DNA of 64,000 bases. Origin: Rhynchospora pubera. Lineage: Eukaryota > Streptophyta > Magnoliopsida > Poales > Cyperaceae. Positions 25,488-37,806 of this stretch are shown piece after piece. Position 1 is the stretch's first letter. Every line of letters begins with the position of its first letter. Position numbers and translations under genes: made by a program. The stretch is from positions 65,821,676-65,885,675 of the forward strand of contig CM051460.1 of assembly GCA_028095005.1 (NCBI GenBank), in the 5' to 3' direction. The notes under the pieces are model-generated. The model was not told the origin of the DNA. It made no database searches and saw nothing but the letters and a program-made list of their open reading frames with translations.

Positions 25488-27178
25488 TTAGCGGGGTCAC
25501 AGGACCTAACTGCACTATGTACATATGAAATTTAATTTGACCAACAGGCACTTTTCCCTAAATAATAAACAATAGAAAAATTTTAATTTTCCGAAAGTCA
25601 ACAACAATTGTTTACTCATTTGACCGCGTAAATTTCTTTTTTTGTGGAGTACAAACCTAGCCATATAGATTTTCAAATTTAATTTTAGAACATACGAAGT
25701 CAAAATGTTAGACCCTGAAAGAAAACAAATTTTCTTCCGTGGTGGGATGCCCAGGAAAATGCATATTACTAGAAAAATAAATCTAAAAAAGAAAATAAAC
25801 ATTTTTGGAGAACAAATAAATAAATAAATAAATCATTTGGTGGAGACAGACAATTAATGGTGGGAGCGTCGCTGTTTGTTTCTTGTGGAACGAAGTAGTT
25901 TTAATTTAAGTACAAAATAAAGTTTTCCAAGTTTAGGGAAAAAAAGAAGTACAAAATAAAGGACCACTTGTCTAATAAAATAATAATAATAATAATAAAT
26001 TACTTGTTTGGGTGTCTAATTTCTAGTCGTACCAACAAAATTACTGGATCTCACCATTTATTTGTTGATGATGGAGAAATCTCAACCTTTTCATCCGGAG
26101 CTAGGGTTGTCAATGGTAACTTCAAACCGTTTATCTTATCATGTTATTTTCGTTAAATTATCGGGTATGGGTATGGGTATGGATAAAAAAATTTTCGTTA
26201 ATTTATTTGATAAGAGTATGGATAAGGCTATTTCGTATTCGTTAATTACCTGTACCATAAAATCTTTATCATAAAAAAATATAATTGTAAGATTCAATTA
26301 ATACGTCAATAAAAACTAAAATTCGAAAGATATATTTGTAAGATTCAATTGATATATTAATAATTAATTTAGGCAATTAAATTATAAGATTTGATTGAAA
26401 TAATAATACGTTAAATTGAAAAGATATAATGGTAAGATTCAATTGATATGTTAATTATATTTTTTTTCATTCACGGGCTACATTAAAAAAATAATAAACT
26501 TTTTCACAAGATCCTTTCTTCTCAGTTGTCATTTGAAAAATATTGTATAAATAGTAATTAGTTATGTATTTTTTTTTGTGACAATTGACACGAGAAGATA
26601 TAATATGATTTTATTATATTTAAAGTATTATTCAATGTTGCACTTTATAAATATATTTATTTATCTCTATTGTATAATATTTTTTCATTGAGTTATTAAC
26701 ATTATTATCCATTTTCTACCGTTATCCTGCTCTTATGGGTAAAGTCAAATTTTATCAGGTAAGATATGATATGGATAAATAAAATTTTAATCGGTACAAG
26801 TATGAAAAATGTCTCTACCGTATTGTACCCTTCCCATTAACAGCCCTATCCGGAGCATGATGTATTGTTTTGTTTCCTTCCTTCTTCTTCTTTTTTTTTT
26901 TTTGGCTTTCCTTCTCTGGATTAATTCCCAATGTAATTTATTTATTTATATGTATTGGATGAATTAAATTTGAGTGCTAGCACAATAAACACTGAGCAGT
27001 GCCAGGTACGCATGTAAATTTTTTTAAGAGATGAAGAATCTCTCACTATGTTGTATTTATTAGAATTTTAATTCATGACCATGGGTTTTTACTAAACGGA
27101 TATCGCATGTTTAAAATCCGATAGAAAGATTTTTTTAGATTTTCAAATTTAGAATGCATGATTCCAATATTTGTAGAG
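25488..27178. other. Intergenic, no gene recognised
   Basis: Very AT-rich. About 26270-26470 contains a degenerate repeat of the phrase 'taagattcaattgatat'. ORFs at 25515, 25968 and 26062 lack any domain feature and look accidental. Confidence 0.4.
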
Positions 27179-27591
27179 AAAGTTTAATATGCACTATAGT
27201 GCATAGGGCATTTCGTGCACCACGAACTTTTTCGGGGGTGTTTTTGTAAATTGACAAATCTAATTTAACCAATCTAATCTACATATTGAAATCTCATAGA
27301 AAACCAAATTTTACAATTTTTGAGATTTTATTACTATTTTTTTCGAAATTTTTAAGACATGCCATTTTTGGAAAATTGTAAATAGTACAATATTCCAAAA
27401 AATGGCATGTTTTAAAAAATTCGAAAAAAATAGTTATAAAATCTAAAAAATTGTAAATTTTGGTTTGGTATGAGATTTCAATATGTAGATTAGATTGGTT
27501 AAATTAGAATTTTTAATTTACAAAAATATTTTCGAAAAAGTTCGTGGTGCACAGAATGCCCTATGCACTATGGTGCATATTAAACTTTCTC
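27179..27591. mobile_element. Foldback MITE, second complete copy
   Basis: Same element as 15530-15946, in opposite orientation: the arm carrying CGGGGGTG comes first here and last there. The arms pair along almost the full 413 bases. Target duplication is not clear. Confidence 0.8.
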
Positions 27592-29181
27592 AAAAAATTA
27601 TAGGATATTAAATGCCCTTTGTCTCATTGAGTAATAATCTGCAATTTTGTTTTTTTTTATGAGAGAGAGAGAGAGAGTTAAGGGTTTTTTTTATTTTGTG
27701 ATGAATTTAAGTTGTTATTTTATAATTTTTTGCACTGCATCTTAAAAATCATATTATAGTATTAATGTACATTACGGACCTATTTAAAAATATCTTACAG
27801 ACAGCTCATAATGTATATTACGCACATCAAATACTACAAAGTTTAGAAAGAGCATAATGAAGACTGAGTTAAAATAATAGGGCCTGTTTGGTAGCGACTT
27901 AAATCCTTCTTAACTGAGTTAAGAAGGATTTAAGAAGCCAAACACATGATTCTTAACAATACTTAAGTGCTGATTAGGATATAATTTTAAATTGATGTGG
28001 ATTCTTAAACCTCTGACGTGGCATCTAAAATTAAGACACCTTCAGAGGCGTCTTAAGTTAAGAAAGAGCGAACTCCTCGTCTCAATTACCTAATTGCCCT
28101 CGTCCACTTTTAATTTTTTCCACCGCTCGTCCGAAATAAAAGCTCCTAAATTTTGCTAATGGCGCTTCTTCTCTCTTCCAAAATAGAAAAGGTTCCTCTT
28201 CCATGGGTCCGCCCAATATTAACATTTGTGGATGAGTAACCGATTAAATTAGAAAATCAAATCCCTATAAAATCCTATAACCATTTCCCTACACTCACCA
28301 AACCTAAACCTCGGACCTTCTATCTAGCGATTGCTCTCAGGTTGTTTTTTTTCCCTAAACCTAAACCTGATTCCCTTCACGCTGAACCAGGTATAATTTT
28401 GTGGTCTAATTGTTTGATATTCAAGTGATTCATTTTTCCTCCATGATCACTTATTCTCTCTCGCTTAAATTCCCTGGTCCCAATCGATACAAGCGATTCC
28501 TTGTCTTTCTCAAGCAATTGTCAGACTACATTAAGTGCCCAAAATTTCTCTTTTAATATTTGGGTCCTCTTTTTAAAGCATAAGTGAAAGATCGTATAAG
28601 TCAGTGTATGAATATGTTGAGGTTGGATATTCTGAGTTTTTAATTGCTAAACCTTGGTGTGGATAGTCATAAGTGCTTCACTGATTGTAAGAATATGTCT
28701 GTATATACTTGTAATCAAATTCAAAAGGAATTGTCCGTATGAGACATTCATTAAAAAATTATTTGTTACTACCCCATCAATTAGTTATCACACATGGCAT
28801 TGTCGATTATTAGATAACAGCCAGTAAGTCATTGAAACACACTGGTACCAGGTTGAAAATATTCAGTTAGTGCCATCTAGTTACGAAACCCACTGGTTAC
28901 TAGTTGAAAATATTTAGTTAGTGCCATCTGGTTACGTTGGAGCTTCAGTAGTCCATGTCAGTATGTAATTGAACCATTGCAGCTCAAAATAGCTCTAAAA
29001 TGAATTGCATTTTTCTTCTCTTTTTGGCATGCATATCCATAACCATGGATGAATGCATGTACTATTATACTTTGTCTTTGTCTTTTTTTTCCCCTAAATA
29101 AAACAAGCACAGACGTTGGCTTCGCCAAAAGTTTACATTACAAGCATGAAAATTTTGGACAGCTAACAAAAAGAGAGAAAT

Positions 29182-29292
29182 CAAGCATGGATCAATCAGT
29201 TAGAAGGAACAACAAGAAAGGAAATAAGAAGAATAGTAATGTAGAACCATCTTCTAGAAACAGGACACCAAATTGGAGTAATGTGTTCTCTG
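29182..29292 (+). other. Possible second captured exon, + strand
   Basis: A basic, low-complexity reading frame (MDQSVRRNNKKGNKKN..., ending ...NWSNVFSG) runs into a good donor-like GGTAAGAAC at ~29292. It lies on the opposite strand to the SANT exons and inside the same element. I do not recognise it. It may be part of another captured gene or a chance frame. Confidence 0.25.
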
Positions 29293-29350
29293 GTAAGAAC
29301 TTTGCATACTATCAAACAAATATAACCTAGAATTACAAAGAAGCTAGTAC

Positions 29351-29597
29351 CTGATCCTTGTTCTTGCTTTGCACACGGCGTGTGATATTCTCAAAATTCT
29401 GAACATGGCAAAGAGACCAAGAAAAATCGAGTCACCAAATGTTCATCTGGAGATCTTACTGTTTACGAATCTCAGTAACACATAGTTACATTAATATGAT
29501 GCAAGAGGACATTGTACCTTGCCAACTTGTCTCAAAGCATTGAAAAAGTTCTCCTCCTCTTGCCTTGTCCAGGCAGCCCACTGCCTTGGCTTTTTCA
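29351..29597 (-). pseudogene. Captured SANT/Myb-domain exons, TSL-kinase-interacting-protein 1-like
   Basis: Two minus-strand exons. Exon A, 29597 down to 29518, reads KPRQWAAWTRQEEENFF and then NALRQVGK, ending in a GT donor. Exon B, 29398 down to 29351, reads NFENITRRVQSKNKDQ and is bordered by an AG acceptor and a GT donor. They join in phase across a 119-base intron. I recognise this as the start of the SANT/Myb domain of plant TSL-kinase interacting protein 1 (TKI1)-like proteins, recalled and not searched. The following exon, expected to encode the end of the domain, was not found, and the surrounding sequence is transposon. This is a fragment of genomic origin (intron kept) and is unlikely to make a full protein. 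Confidence 0.72.
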
Positions 29598-30114
29598 CTG
29601 CTTCGAAATATAAAAAACAATTCAAATTCAAATAGAAGTAACTATGCAGTAAAATAATAGCAGTTAAGCTCTTTAATTTTTACTTTTCCATGTACCAGAT
29701 ATTCGAGCCAGTTGGTACCGTACCAACAAGTGTAGTGTCGATAAAGCTAGGTCGGATGCCAGAAGGGAGCCAAGGAACGAGAGGAGAGATTGGAGGGAGA
29801 GAGGTGAGCAAGGAGGCCGAGGAGTGAGTGGAGGGAGAGAGGTGAGAAGGCGAAATTGGAGGAGGAGAGAAGGTGTGTTGATAGGCGGAGGGAGACGAAG
29901 GCTTGAAGGAGGCAAGATCAGAAAATTATACGGGGCTATTTCGGTCTTTTTATAATTAGTAATTCATAAACTAATAAAAAATTAAATAACTTATCTGTTA
30001 TTAATTCTTAAATTCATACCAAACACAATTTAACTATGGTGGAGTAACGCTACTTAACTGGTTACAAATTCTTAATTTAAAAAACAACTTAAGTTGCTAC
30101 CAAACAGGGCCATA

Positions 30115-30428
30115 GTTTTTAAATAAAATACAATAATAACATTCAACTTGGGGAAGTAAACATCAAGGGTGGGCTTCGCTATATTGTTATATGGCACTAC
30201 TTGCGGTCCATCTATGCATTCAACTTATTCTTTGTTAAAATTACTACAGCTAAAAAAAGTACTCTTAACTATCTCGATCAAATATTTATTTAATTGGGTA
30301 CGCAGATAAAACGTATTTGAGTATGAAATTCTCTCTTTTGCTAAACAGATCTAAATTCGAAAATAAATTATTTTCATGATTTTTCTAAGATCATTTTATC
30401 ATCATCATTATCATTATCGTTGTTGTTG

Positions 30429-30483
<55 letters not shown>

Positions 30484-31883
30484 CGTTATCGTTATTATTA
30501 TTATATTTTGTGAGATGGTGGTTATAGATTTTTTTTTTCTAACTTTAGTTTGTTGAATCCTGATTTTGGAATCATCGTTTTCGCTTCCTTAAGAACTTTT
30601 ACAACATGAGTAAATGTGCTGGTGCTTTCAGGTTATAGCCTAATTACTTATGTCTCTGATAATTTAAGCTAAAGCTTCTCTTTAGATTTGAATGAAATTT
30701 GGTTAAATAGATTTCATCCAGATTTTTAACTCTAGTTACATTAATTTAGGTTACAAGTACTTCTCTCCATGACTATTGAATGACTGAAAGGCAGAAATAA
30801 TCTAACCCTTTTTTGTTCTAATATATTGAATTTCTGGGATAATTCTTTTTTTTTTTGAGAAAAAAAATTTCTGGGATAATTCATTAGCCAAAATACGGTG
30901 TGGGTTCGTAATTTGCAATTAATAATGATTTATATATGTAAACGTCATACAGTAACGTTAGCATATAAAAAAAATTGTTATTAAATAATCAGAAACAACG
31001 CTGTAGCACATTATTCCGGACACATTACAGGTCTGGATTTTGGAAGACAAGGGGAAAAAATTGTCTGGTTATGGAAAGAATATATGGACATTATAGTAAA
31101 TGAAATTGTTAATAATTTTTTCTTAACAATAAACAATATTTAATAGCAAAGCCACAAAATATTTCTGGTCAGCAATGAATACAACCTTTTTTTTAAAAAA
31201 AATATTCTGAATAGATAACTATTTAGGTAAAATAATCAAAATAGTACAAGGAGAATCCTTGGTTTAAGACTAAAATTTTTTTGTTTGTTTAGTCGACAAA
31301 AAGTGAAAATAATGAAAGAAGAAATCCGGGAGGTGAGCAGACTCCGGAATTGGAAAAGCGGAACAAGACAAGGAATGGGGGAAGGAAAATACATAAAATA
31401 AGCGAAAAGGACTTGAAAGTAAATACCGTACCAAAAAAGGACCCCTTTTCCGTGAATACAATGCAAATGCATCACTTGGTAGCCAAGTCTGTGTGCTCTG
31501 TTTCTTCGTCAAAGATGCCTTTTCGATGACTCTGGTTTTATTCAGTGGAGGCCGCATCTCTTGGAAGCTGGAATAATAAATAATGTTGTTACTTTTCATA
31601 TATAACCCTGAAATGATTCTAAATAGTGTAAATGCCTTTAAAAGATGTAATATCGCTGAAACTTGAAGGTGTATCCCGGTACCATTTATCCAGTGAAGGC
31701 CGGATCTTACACAATAAATTATACATACATATACATAGTGCTAGTGCAACTTTTCTAAGGATGAGTGCTTTTAGATTTCTAGTTCTAGTTCAAAATAATA
31801 ATAATAAAAAAATAAAATAAATCATCGATACAATTGATATCATCGTTCTCACCTTCAAACATATATAAATATATAATATTATC
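30115..31883. other. Intergenic, with TTA microsatellite
   Basis: AT-rich sequence with no supported gene. A TTG/TTA trinucleotide microsatellite occupies about 30418-30508. ORFs at 31236-31599 and 31632-31820 have no domain features. Confidence 0.45.
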
Positions 31884-32021
31884 TAGGGCCTCCGTTTGGA
31901 TAGGTGTGGGAAGAAGAAAAGAAGAAAAGAAATAGGAAGAAGTATTGGGAAGTGTATAACTTTGTGAAAAGTTTGAATTATTTATAATAAATTTGGACCT
32001 TCTCACTACGCCAAAAAAAGC

Positions 32022-32325
32022 ATTAGTACCAGGTCTTTAGTACCGTTTTTTAAGAAAACCGGTATAAATATTAGAAGATGGCAATTCCGTAATTGTCAGT
32101 CAATACCTTTAGTACCGGTTTTTTTAAAAACCGGTACTAAATGTTTCTGGAAAAAACCTTAAAAAAATGGGTTAGCATTAGTACCGGTTTTTCCAAAAAA
32201 CCGGTACTAAAAATTGCATCTTTAGTACCGGTTTTTTAGAAAAACCGGTACTAATGCTAACCCATTTTTTTTTTAATTATCTGCCAACTATTAGTACCGG
32301 TTTTTTATAAAAAACCGGTACTAAT
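32022..32325. repeat. 5' subterminal palindrome array of the CACTA element
   Basis: Five copies of a ~31-base inverted repeat, TAGTACCGGTTTTT then AAAAACCGGTACTA, lie about 30-110 bases apart (near 32035, 32110, 32180, 32223 and 32292); the first is degenerate. In En/Spm-type elements, subterminal repeats are binding sites for the element's own DNA-binding protein. Here each repeat is itself a perfect or near-perfect hairpin. Confidence 0.85.
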
Positions 32326-32742
32326 AATACGCAGATATTTTCAGTTCAAGGGGTATATCTCCTCCTCCTTCCCTTTGTATATTACTCATCTTCACTACTT
32401 CATGGCCATTATTTTCCATCTACAACCGAAAGTTTTTTTCTCTTTATAAAACCTCATAAAAAAATAGCTAAAAATTGTTAAAAATTCCGAAAATTTGCAA
32501 AATAAGTAGAGAAAGCAAAGGAGATCAAAGAGGAAGAGAAAGTTTTTCTATTGAAGAGGAAGAGGGCGGATTGAGAGAAGACAATTTCGGTAATTTTTAT
32601 TTTAACCCTCAATATTTTTTTTGGATTTTTTTTCGATTTACTATGCATATACATATTGGTTAATTGGCATTTGCATCTATTAGTTAAGTATTGTCATGTA
32701 GGACCAAAATGCCGGAATTTGAACTATTTTAGGTCTTGCCCG

Positions 32743-33032
32743 TCCGAGATTAATCCATTAGGGATTAATCTCGGATAGTACTCCCGGTCGGGAGTACTGC
32801 TCTTTGGATACTATCTTGTCTCATTTAGGACAGCGAGCTGTACGTTAGATGCAACGTGTTGTGTGAGAAAAATTCGACGGCATTTCCTCTTATGTTCCCA
32901 CGGGTACGTACGCACGATTAATCGTGTGTTTGCGTATTCAGGGAACATAAGGGGAAATGCTGCCGAATTTTTCTCAGACAATACGTTGCATCTAACGTAC
33001 GCTCGCTAATGAGACAAGAGTATCCAAAGAGC
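32743..33032. repeat. Compound hairpin upstream of TNP2
   Basis: Three palindromes in a row. The first pairs TCCGAGATTAATCC with GGATTAATCTCGGA (32743-32775). The second is the perfect AGTACTCCCG/CGGGAGTACT (32777-32798). The third is a long inverted repeat with arms 32799-32899 and 32941-33032, and its loop contains GCACGATTAATCGTG. The long arms match except for a few small gaps and substitutions. It ends 84 bases before the TNP2 start codon, so it lies in the probable promoter or leader. Confidence 0.85.
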
Positions 33033-33116
33033 GGGCTAGGATGGTAACCGGCCCAAAAATCTAATATATTGCATTAAATCTATAAACCCTAAACCTTGGC
33101 TTTTGGATATATACAG

Positions 33117-36100
33117 ATGGATCTGAGGGAGAAGTACATGTTTGACTATTCAAGAATATCAGATGAATTTGTTGGACTTGTTGATGAGTTCATAAAATGT
33201 GCAGAAGAACATCGAAAGTTGACTGGAAAGCCCAGAATTTTATGTCCTTGTAAACACTGTCTGAACTTTGAGAGACAAGATAGTAAAGTGATTAGATCAC
33301 ATCTGATTCAGCGTGGATGGATGACAACACCAAAATACCTCCGTTGGGTTTCACATGGAGAAAAATTGGAAGAAAATTTAGATGCTGGAAGGAGCAATAT
33401 TAATGTATTTGATGATTTTGAAAATATTGTACAAAATGATTGGGGGCATGATATAGAGGATAATGTAATAGTGGGTGATGATCATATAGAAAATTTAAGT
33501 GAACCACAATATAATGATGACATTAGAGAAAATGATTTGGATGAAATGATGAATGAATTACCCAATGATTTTATTGATGATGTTCCTGATGTGTTTCAAA
33601 AGTTGGATGAAAACTCTCATATACCCTTATATCCTGGTTGCAATGAAGATAAATTCTCAAAAATAAAAACTGTTTTTAAGTTATATAACTTGAAAGCTAA
33701 AAACAATTGGAGCGATAAGAGTTTCACATCTTTGCTCGGTCTTTTGCGAGAAATGCTTCCAGCAGACAATACATTGCCAGATACAACTTATAAGGCCAAA
33801 AAATTATTATGTCCTTTGAAATTAGATATAGTGAAAATTGCAGCATGTCCGAATGATTGTATATTGTTTCGAAATGAGTATGAGAACCTCCAGAAATGTC
33901 CAAAGTGTAATGCATCCCGGTATAGACAAAGGGACGGTGATTTGGATGACGAAGAAGATAGTCCATGGAAGAAGAAACCAGCTGCGAAAACATTGTGGTA
34001 TCTACCTATAATACAAAGGTTTGAGCGTCTTTTTAGTAATTCAAAAGATGCTAAACTGTTGAGGTGGCATGCAGAAGGCAGAAAGAAAGATGGAAAGCTT
34101 AGACATCCAGCAGACTCACCCCAGTGGAACAACATAGACAGTCATTTTATTGAGTTTGGCAGCGAGTCTAGAAATTTGAGATTGGGATTGTGCACGGACG
34201 GAATGAATCCTTACGGTCTCATGAGTACCAACCGAAGTGTCTGGCCAGTTTTGTTGGTTATTTACAACCTTCCTCCCTGGTTATGCATGAAAAGAAAATA
34301 TCTTATGATGCCGTTGCTCATTTCTGGTCCAAAACAACCCGGAAACGATATAGATGTCTACTTGGCTCCGTTAATAGAGGACCTTGATAGGTTGTGGAAG
34401 GACGGAGTGAAGGTCTTTGATGCGCATTCCAGAAATCATTTCACCTTACGTGCGATGATATTTTGCACAATTAATGACTTTCCCGCGTACGGGAACTTGT
34501 CGGGTTATAGGAACAAAGGAGAAAAGGCATGTCCTGTTTGCATGGAGGAAACACATTCGATATGGCTATCGAATTGTAGAAAAACAGTCTATTTGGGACA
34601 CCGTAGATTTCTAAGCCGTCATCACCCATACCGTCGGGCACCTTATAGGAACAAATTTGATGGCAACACCGAAACCCGCCGGGCACCTATACCAAAATCT
34701 GGAAGACAGACTTATGAAAGTGTTAAGGATCTTAAAATTCAGTTGGGGAAACCATTTGTGAATAGAATTCCAGAAAAGAGTTCTTGGAAGAAGAAGTCTA
34801 TATTCTGGGACCTTGAATACTGGACTTATCTGGATGTCAGACATTGTTTGGATGCGATGCATATAATCAAGAACATTTGTGAAAATCTGGTTACTTTGAT
34901 TTTAAATCCTCAAGGAAAAGTGGATAATGTTAATGTGAGAAAAGACATGATAGAAATGGGAATTCGACTGGAACTAGCTGCAAAGGAAGACAATAGTAAG
35001 AAACGGGATTGGTTACCTAATGCTGTTTATACTTTAACTAAGAAAGAGAAACTCAGTTTGTTGGAGTGTTTGAGGTCTATTAGGGTTCCAACTGGTTATT
35101 CCTCCAATATTTCACGAAAGGTATCTACAAAGGATATGAAATTGATTGGAATGAAGTCACACGATTATCACGTGTTGTTAACCCAGTTGCTTCCGGTTGC
35201 AATCCGAGCATGTTTTAAAGAAGAAGTTCGAAATTCTATCACTAAGTTGTGTTTCTTCTTCAATAAAATCTGCTCTAAAATGATCGATCCTGAAAAACTT
35301 ACTCAGTTGGAAACTGATGCGGTTCAGACCATATGTGAGTTGGAAATGCACTTTCCCCCCTCGTTCTTCGTTGTAATGGTGCATTTGACCATTCATTTAG
35401 TCAGAGAAATAAAACAGTGCGGTCCGATATTTTTGCGGTACATGTACCCTTTTGAAAGAGCAATGGGTCAGTTGAAAGGGTTAGTTCGAAGCAGATCTCG
35501 ACCAGAAGGAAGCATAATTGAAGGATATGTTGCAGAAGAGATTATTGATTTTTATAATGATTATCTAGATGGAGTTCAACCTATTGGCCTGCCCAAAAAT
35601 AGACACGAAGGTAGGCTCTTAGGGAAAAGCATAATTGGTATGAAAGTAATTACAATGGACCTTGCAAAGAGAGAAAAAGCTCATCTTAAAATTCTGCAAC
35701 AAGTCGCTGTTGTGTCTCCTTATGTTAATGAACACATAGCCGAGTTGCGAGAGCAGAATCCTCAGAGATCAGAAAATTGGATCACCAAGGAACACAACAA
35801 AAGTTTTGTGAAATGGTTCAGAAACAAGGTCTCACTGTCCCGACCTTCAAATGAAACGGTGAAATGTCTTGCCAAAGGTCCCAACGCCAATGTGCACACT
35901 TATCAAGGTTACGACCTGAATGGTTTCACCTGGTATACAAAAAAACAAGATGGAAAAAGCACAGTACAAAACAGCGGAGTTACAATAGTAGCCATATCAA
36001 GTGATGGAACATCATCGGAGCCGTATTATGGTTGGATTGAAGAAATTTGGGAATTTGATTATAATGCATTTAAAATAGCAGTGTTTGAATGTAAATGGGT

Positions 36101-36572
36101 GCTCAAAAGCGGCGTGAAGACTGATAAAAACGGATTTGTAACCGTTGATTTAAAAAAATTGGGATATTCCGATGATCCTTTCATACTTGCAAACAAACAA
36201 GCAATGCAAGTTTTTTATATTGCTGACCCGGCTGACAAGGGACGACATGTGGTACTTCCCGGAAAAAGACGCATCGTTGGCGTTGAAGATGTCGTGGACG
36301 AAGAAGAATATGATCAATTTGATGAAATAGCACCATTCTCCACAGGTATATATAATTAATTTTAAATCTGTAGAAAAAAATTTACAGAATTAATATGAAC
36401 AATTCGCGTTCCAATTGAAGAGTTAGCAAGTAATTTGCGTTCCAATATACTTATTATGTTCACAGGTATCGATGGGACACCGCAACCAATTGAAGAGTTA
36501 GCAAGTAATTTGCGTTCCAATCAGGAAGAAGGCGTGTGGGTAGATCGACCGAAGTCACCAAAAAATAAATGA
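33117..36572 (+). CDS. CACTA transposase TNP2
   Basis: Two exons, 33117-36345 and 36466-36572, join in phase to 1111 residues ending EEGVWVDRPKSPKNK. The first ATG of the open frame is used; the frame is open upstream only through a TTG, and a TATACAG before the ATG could also be a splice acceptor of an upstream leader exon. Residues ~1-80 are a transposase-associated domain with CPCKHC at 43-48. A zinc-knuckle-like CPNDC...CPKC lies at ~243-265. The tnp2 transposase core follows, including LCTDGMNPYG near 357 and DVRHCLDAMH near 572. DUF4218 covers ~680-800 (KSHDYHVLL; YMYPFERAMG) and DUF4216 ~935-1030 (TWYTKKQ). This is the full-length arrangement of plant CACTA transposases. The protein recognises and cuts the element ends. 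No stop or frameshift is seen. Confidence 0.93.
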
Positions 36573-36696
36573 ATTCGAATTTGTAATAAATATTTGAAAA
36601 GATTATCTCATTTGTTATTAGAATGATATTTTCAATTCATATTTGTAATTTTATAATCAAATACAAAAAAAATGGGGCCAGAATTCGAATTTATCT

Positions 36697-36918
36697 TTAG
36701 TACCGGTTTTTTGACTAAAAACCGGTACTAAAGATCAACAATTAATTTAAAAGAAAAAGTAATATATTTGTAAAGGTGGGTCCCACCTAAACGGACAAAA
36801 TTGGGGAATATCTTTAGTACCGGTTTTTATCTAAAAACCGGTACTAAAGATCATGTGAATTTAAAACGTCGCGATCTTTAGTACCGGTTTTTAGACAAAA
36901 AACCGGTACTAAAGACCA
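36697..36918. repeat. Internal palindrome array between the two CACTA genes
   Basis: Three copies of the same TAGTACCGGTTTTT...AAAAACCGGTACTA palindrome found at the element ends (near 36697, 36813 and 36879). They lie after the TNP2 stop and just before the C/T-rich leader of the second gene. They could be a control region for the second gene, or the scar of an element end left by internal rearrangement. Confidence 0.85.
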
Positions 36919-36939
36919 AACCCTATTTTTTTTAATATA

Positions 36940-37800
36940 TAACCCGCCCCCCCCCCAAAACCCTTCCTCCTTCCTCTCGTCCGAAACAGATCTCTCGCGC
37001 ACTCATCTCTCTCTATCTCTAAAAACCCTAGCTACCTTACTCTCTTACTCTCTGTCTCGCCGACGACGACGCTCTCTCTCGCCGACGACGCTCCTCTTCT
37101 TCTCCTCCTCTATCGACAGGAGGTAAGTCTCCTCTCTCTACCTAGCTCTCTCTTTTTCTCTCTCTCCCCCACTCTCTTCCTCTCTCTGCTCTCTCTCCTT
37201 CTCACTCACATGCTCTCTCTCCTTCTCACTCACATGCTCTCTCTCTCCCTTCCACAGCCGACGGCCGACAGCCCCTCTCTTCGTCTCTCCGACAGCACCT
37301 CCCTCTCTCTCTCGACCGCGACAGCCAAGAGCCGACGGCAGCGACCGCGACAGTGACAACACCTCCCTCTCTCTCTCCCTAAGAAGGTATCATCTCTCTC
37401 TATCTCTCTCTTTCTATTTGCATTTGTGATTGATGATTAGATTAATTGAGAATTTAGATTAATTTCGGGGGCTGTTGGACTGAAATTGAACTGTTGGACT
37501 GAATTGATTAGATTACAGTGACAGCCCCTCTCTCTCTCCCTAAGAAATTGATTGATTGATAATTGTGATTGTATGTGATTGGGTTAATTTCGGGGGCTGT
37601 TGGACTGAAATTGAACTGTTTTGGGGCTGTTTTGGGTTAATTTCGGGGCTGTTGGACTAAAATTCTGGGGCTGTTGGAATTGTTTTGTGTTTCAATTGTG
37701 CTAGGAATTAATGTGTGGAATGGAATTCATTAATTTGTGTTGAAATTGAACTGTAAATTAAATGTGTATATAAATTAAATGTGTATATATTAATTAAAAG
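36940..37800 (+). promoter_or_regulatory. Leader/promoter region of second CACTA transcription unit
   Basis: A strongly pyrimidine-rich stretch with AAACCCTAGC-type sequence (36945-37390), typical of plant 5' leaders, is followed by a T/G-rich probable intron containing the repeated phrase 'gggctgttggact' (37470-37670). No coding potential. The minus-strand ORF at 37138-37362 is low complexity and not a gene. Confidence 0.45.
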
Positions 37801-37806
37801 GTAGTA

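Larger units (their letters stand above)
27880..30111. mobile_element. PIF/Harbinger-like TIR element with captured gene exons
   Basis: The ends GGGCCTGTTTGGTAGC and the reverse complement GGCCCTGTTTGGTAGC are inverted repeats flanked by ATA on both sides (27877-27879 and 30112-30114). Behind the left end is a hairpin (ACTTAAATCCTTCTTAA...TTAAGAAGGATTTAAG), and related CTTAA-rich sequence lies behind the right end. At 2.2 kb it is too short for an intact transposase gene and none is seen. It contains two host-type exons on the minus strand (see next entry), so it appears to be a non-autonomous, gene-carrying element. The superfamily is inferred from the 3-bp duplication and the TIR style. Confidence 0.65.

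Noticed and set aside
30418..30508. TTA/TTG trinucleotide run as a CRISPR-like or satellite array
   Set aside because: Simple microsatellite with no spacers.
33724..34862. Minus-strand ORFs opposite TNP2
   Set aside because: Antisense shadows of the intact transposase frame.
37138..37362. Minus-strand Glu/Arg-rich 74-residue ORF
   Set aside because: Reading of a C/T-rich leader with CTCT repeats.
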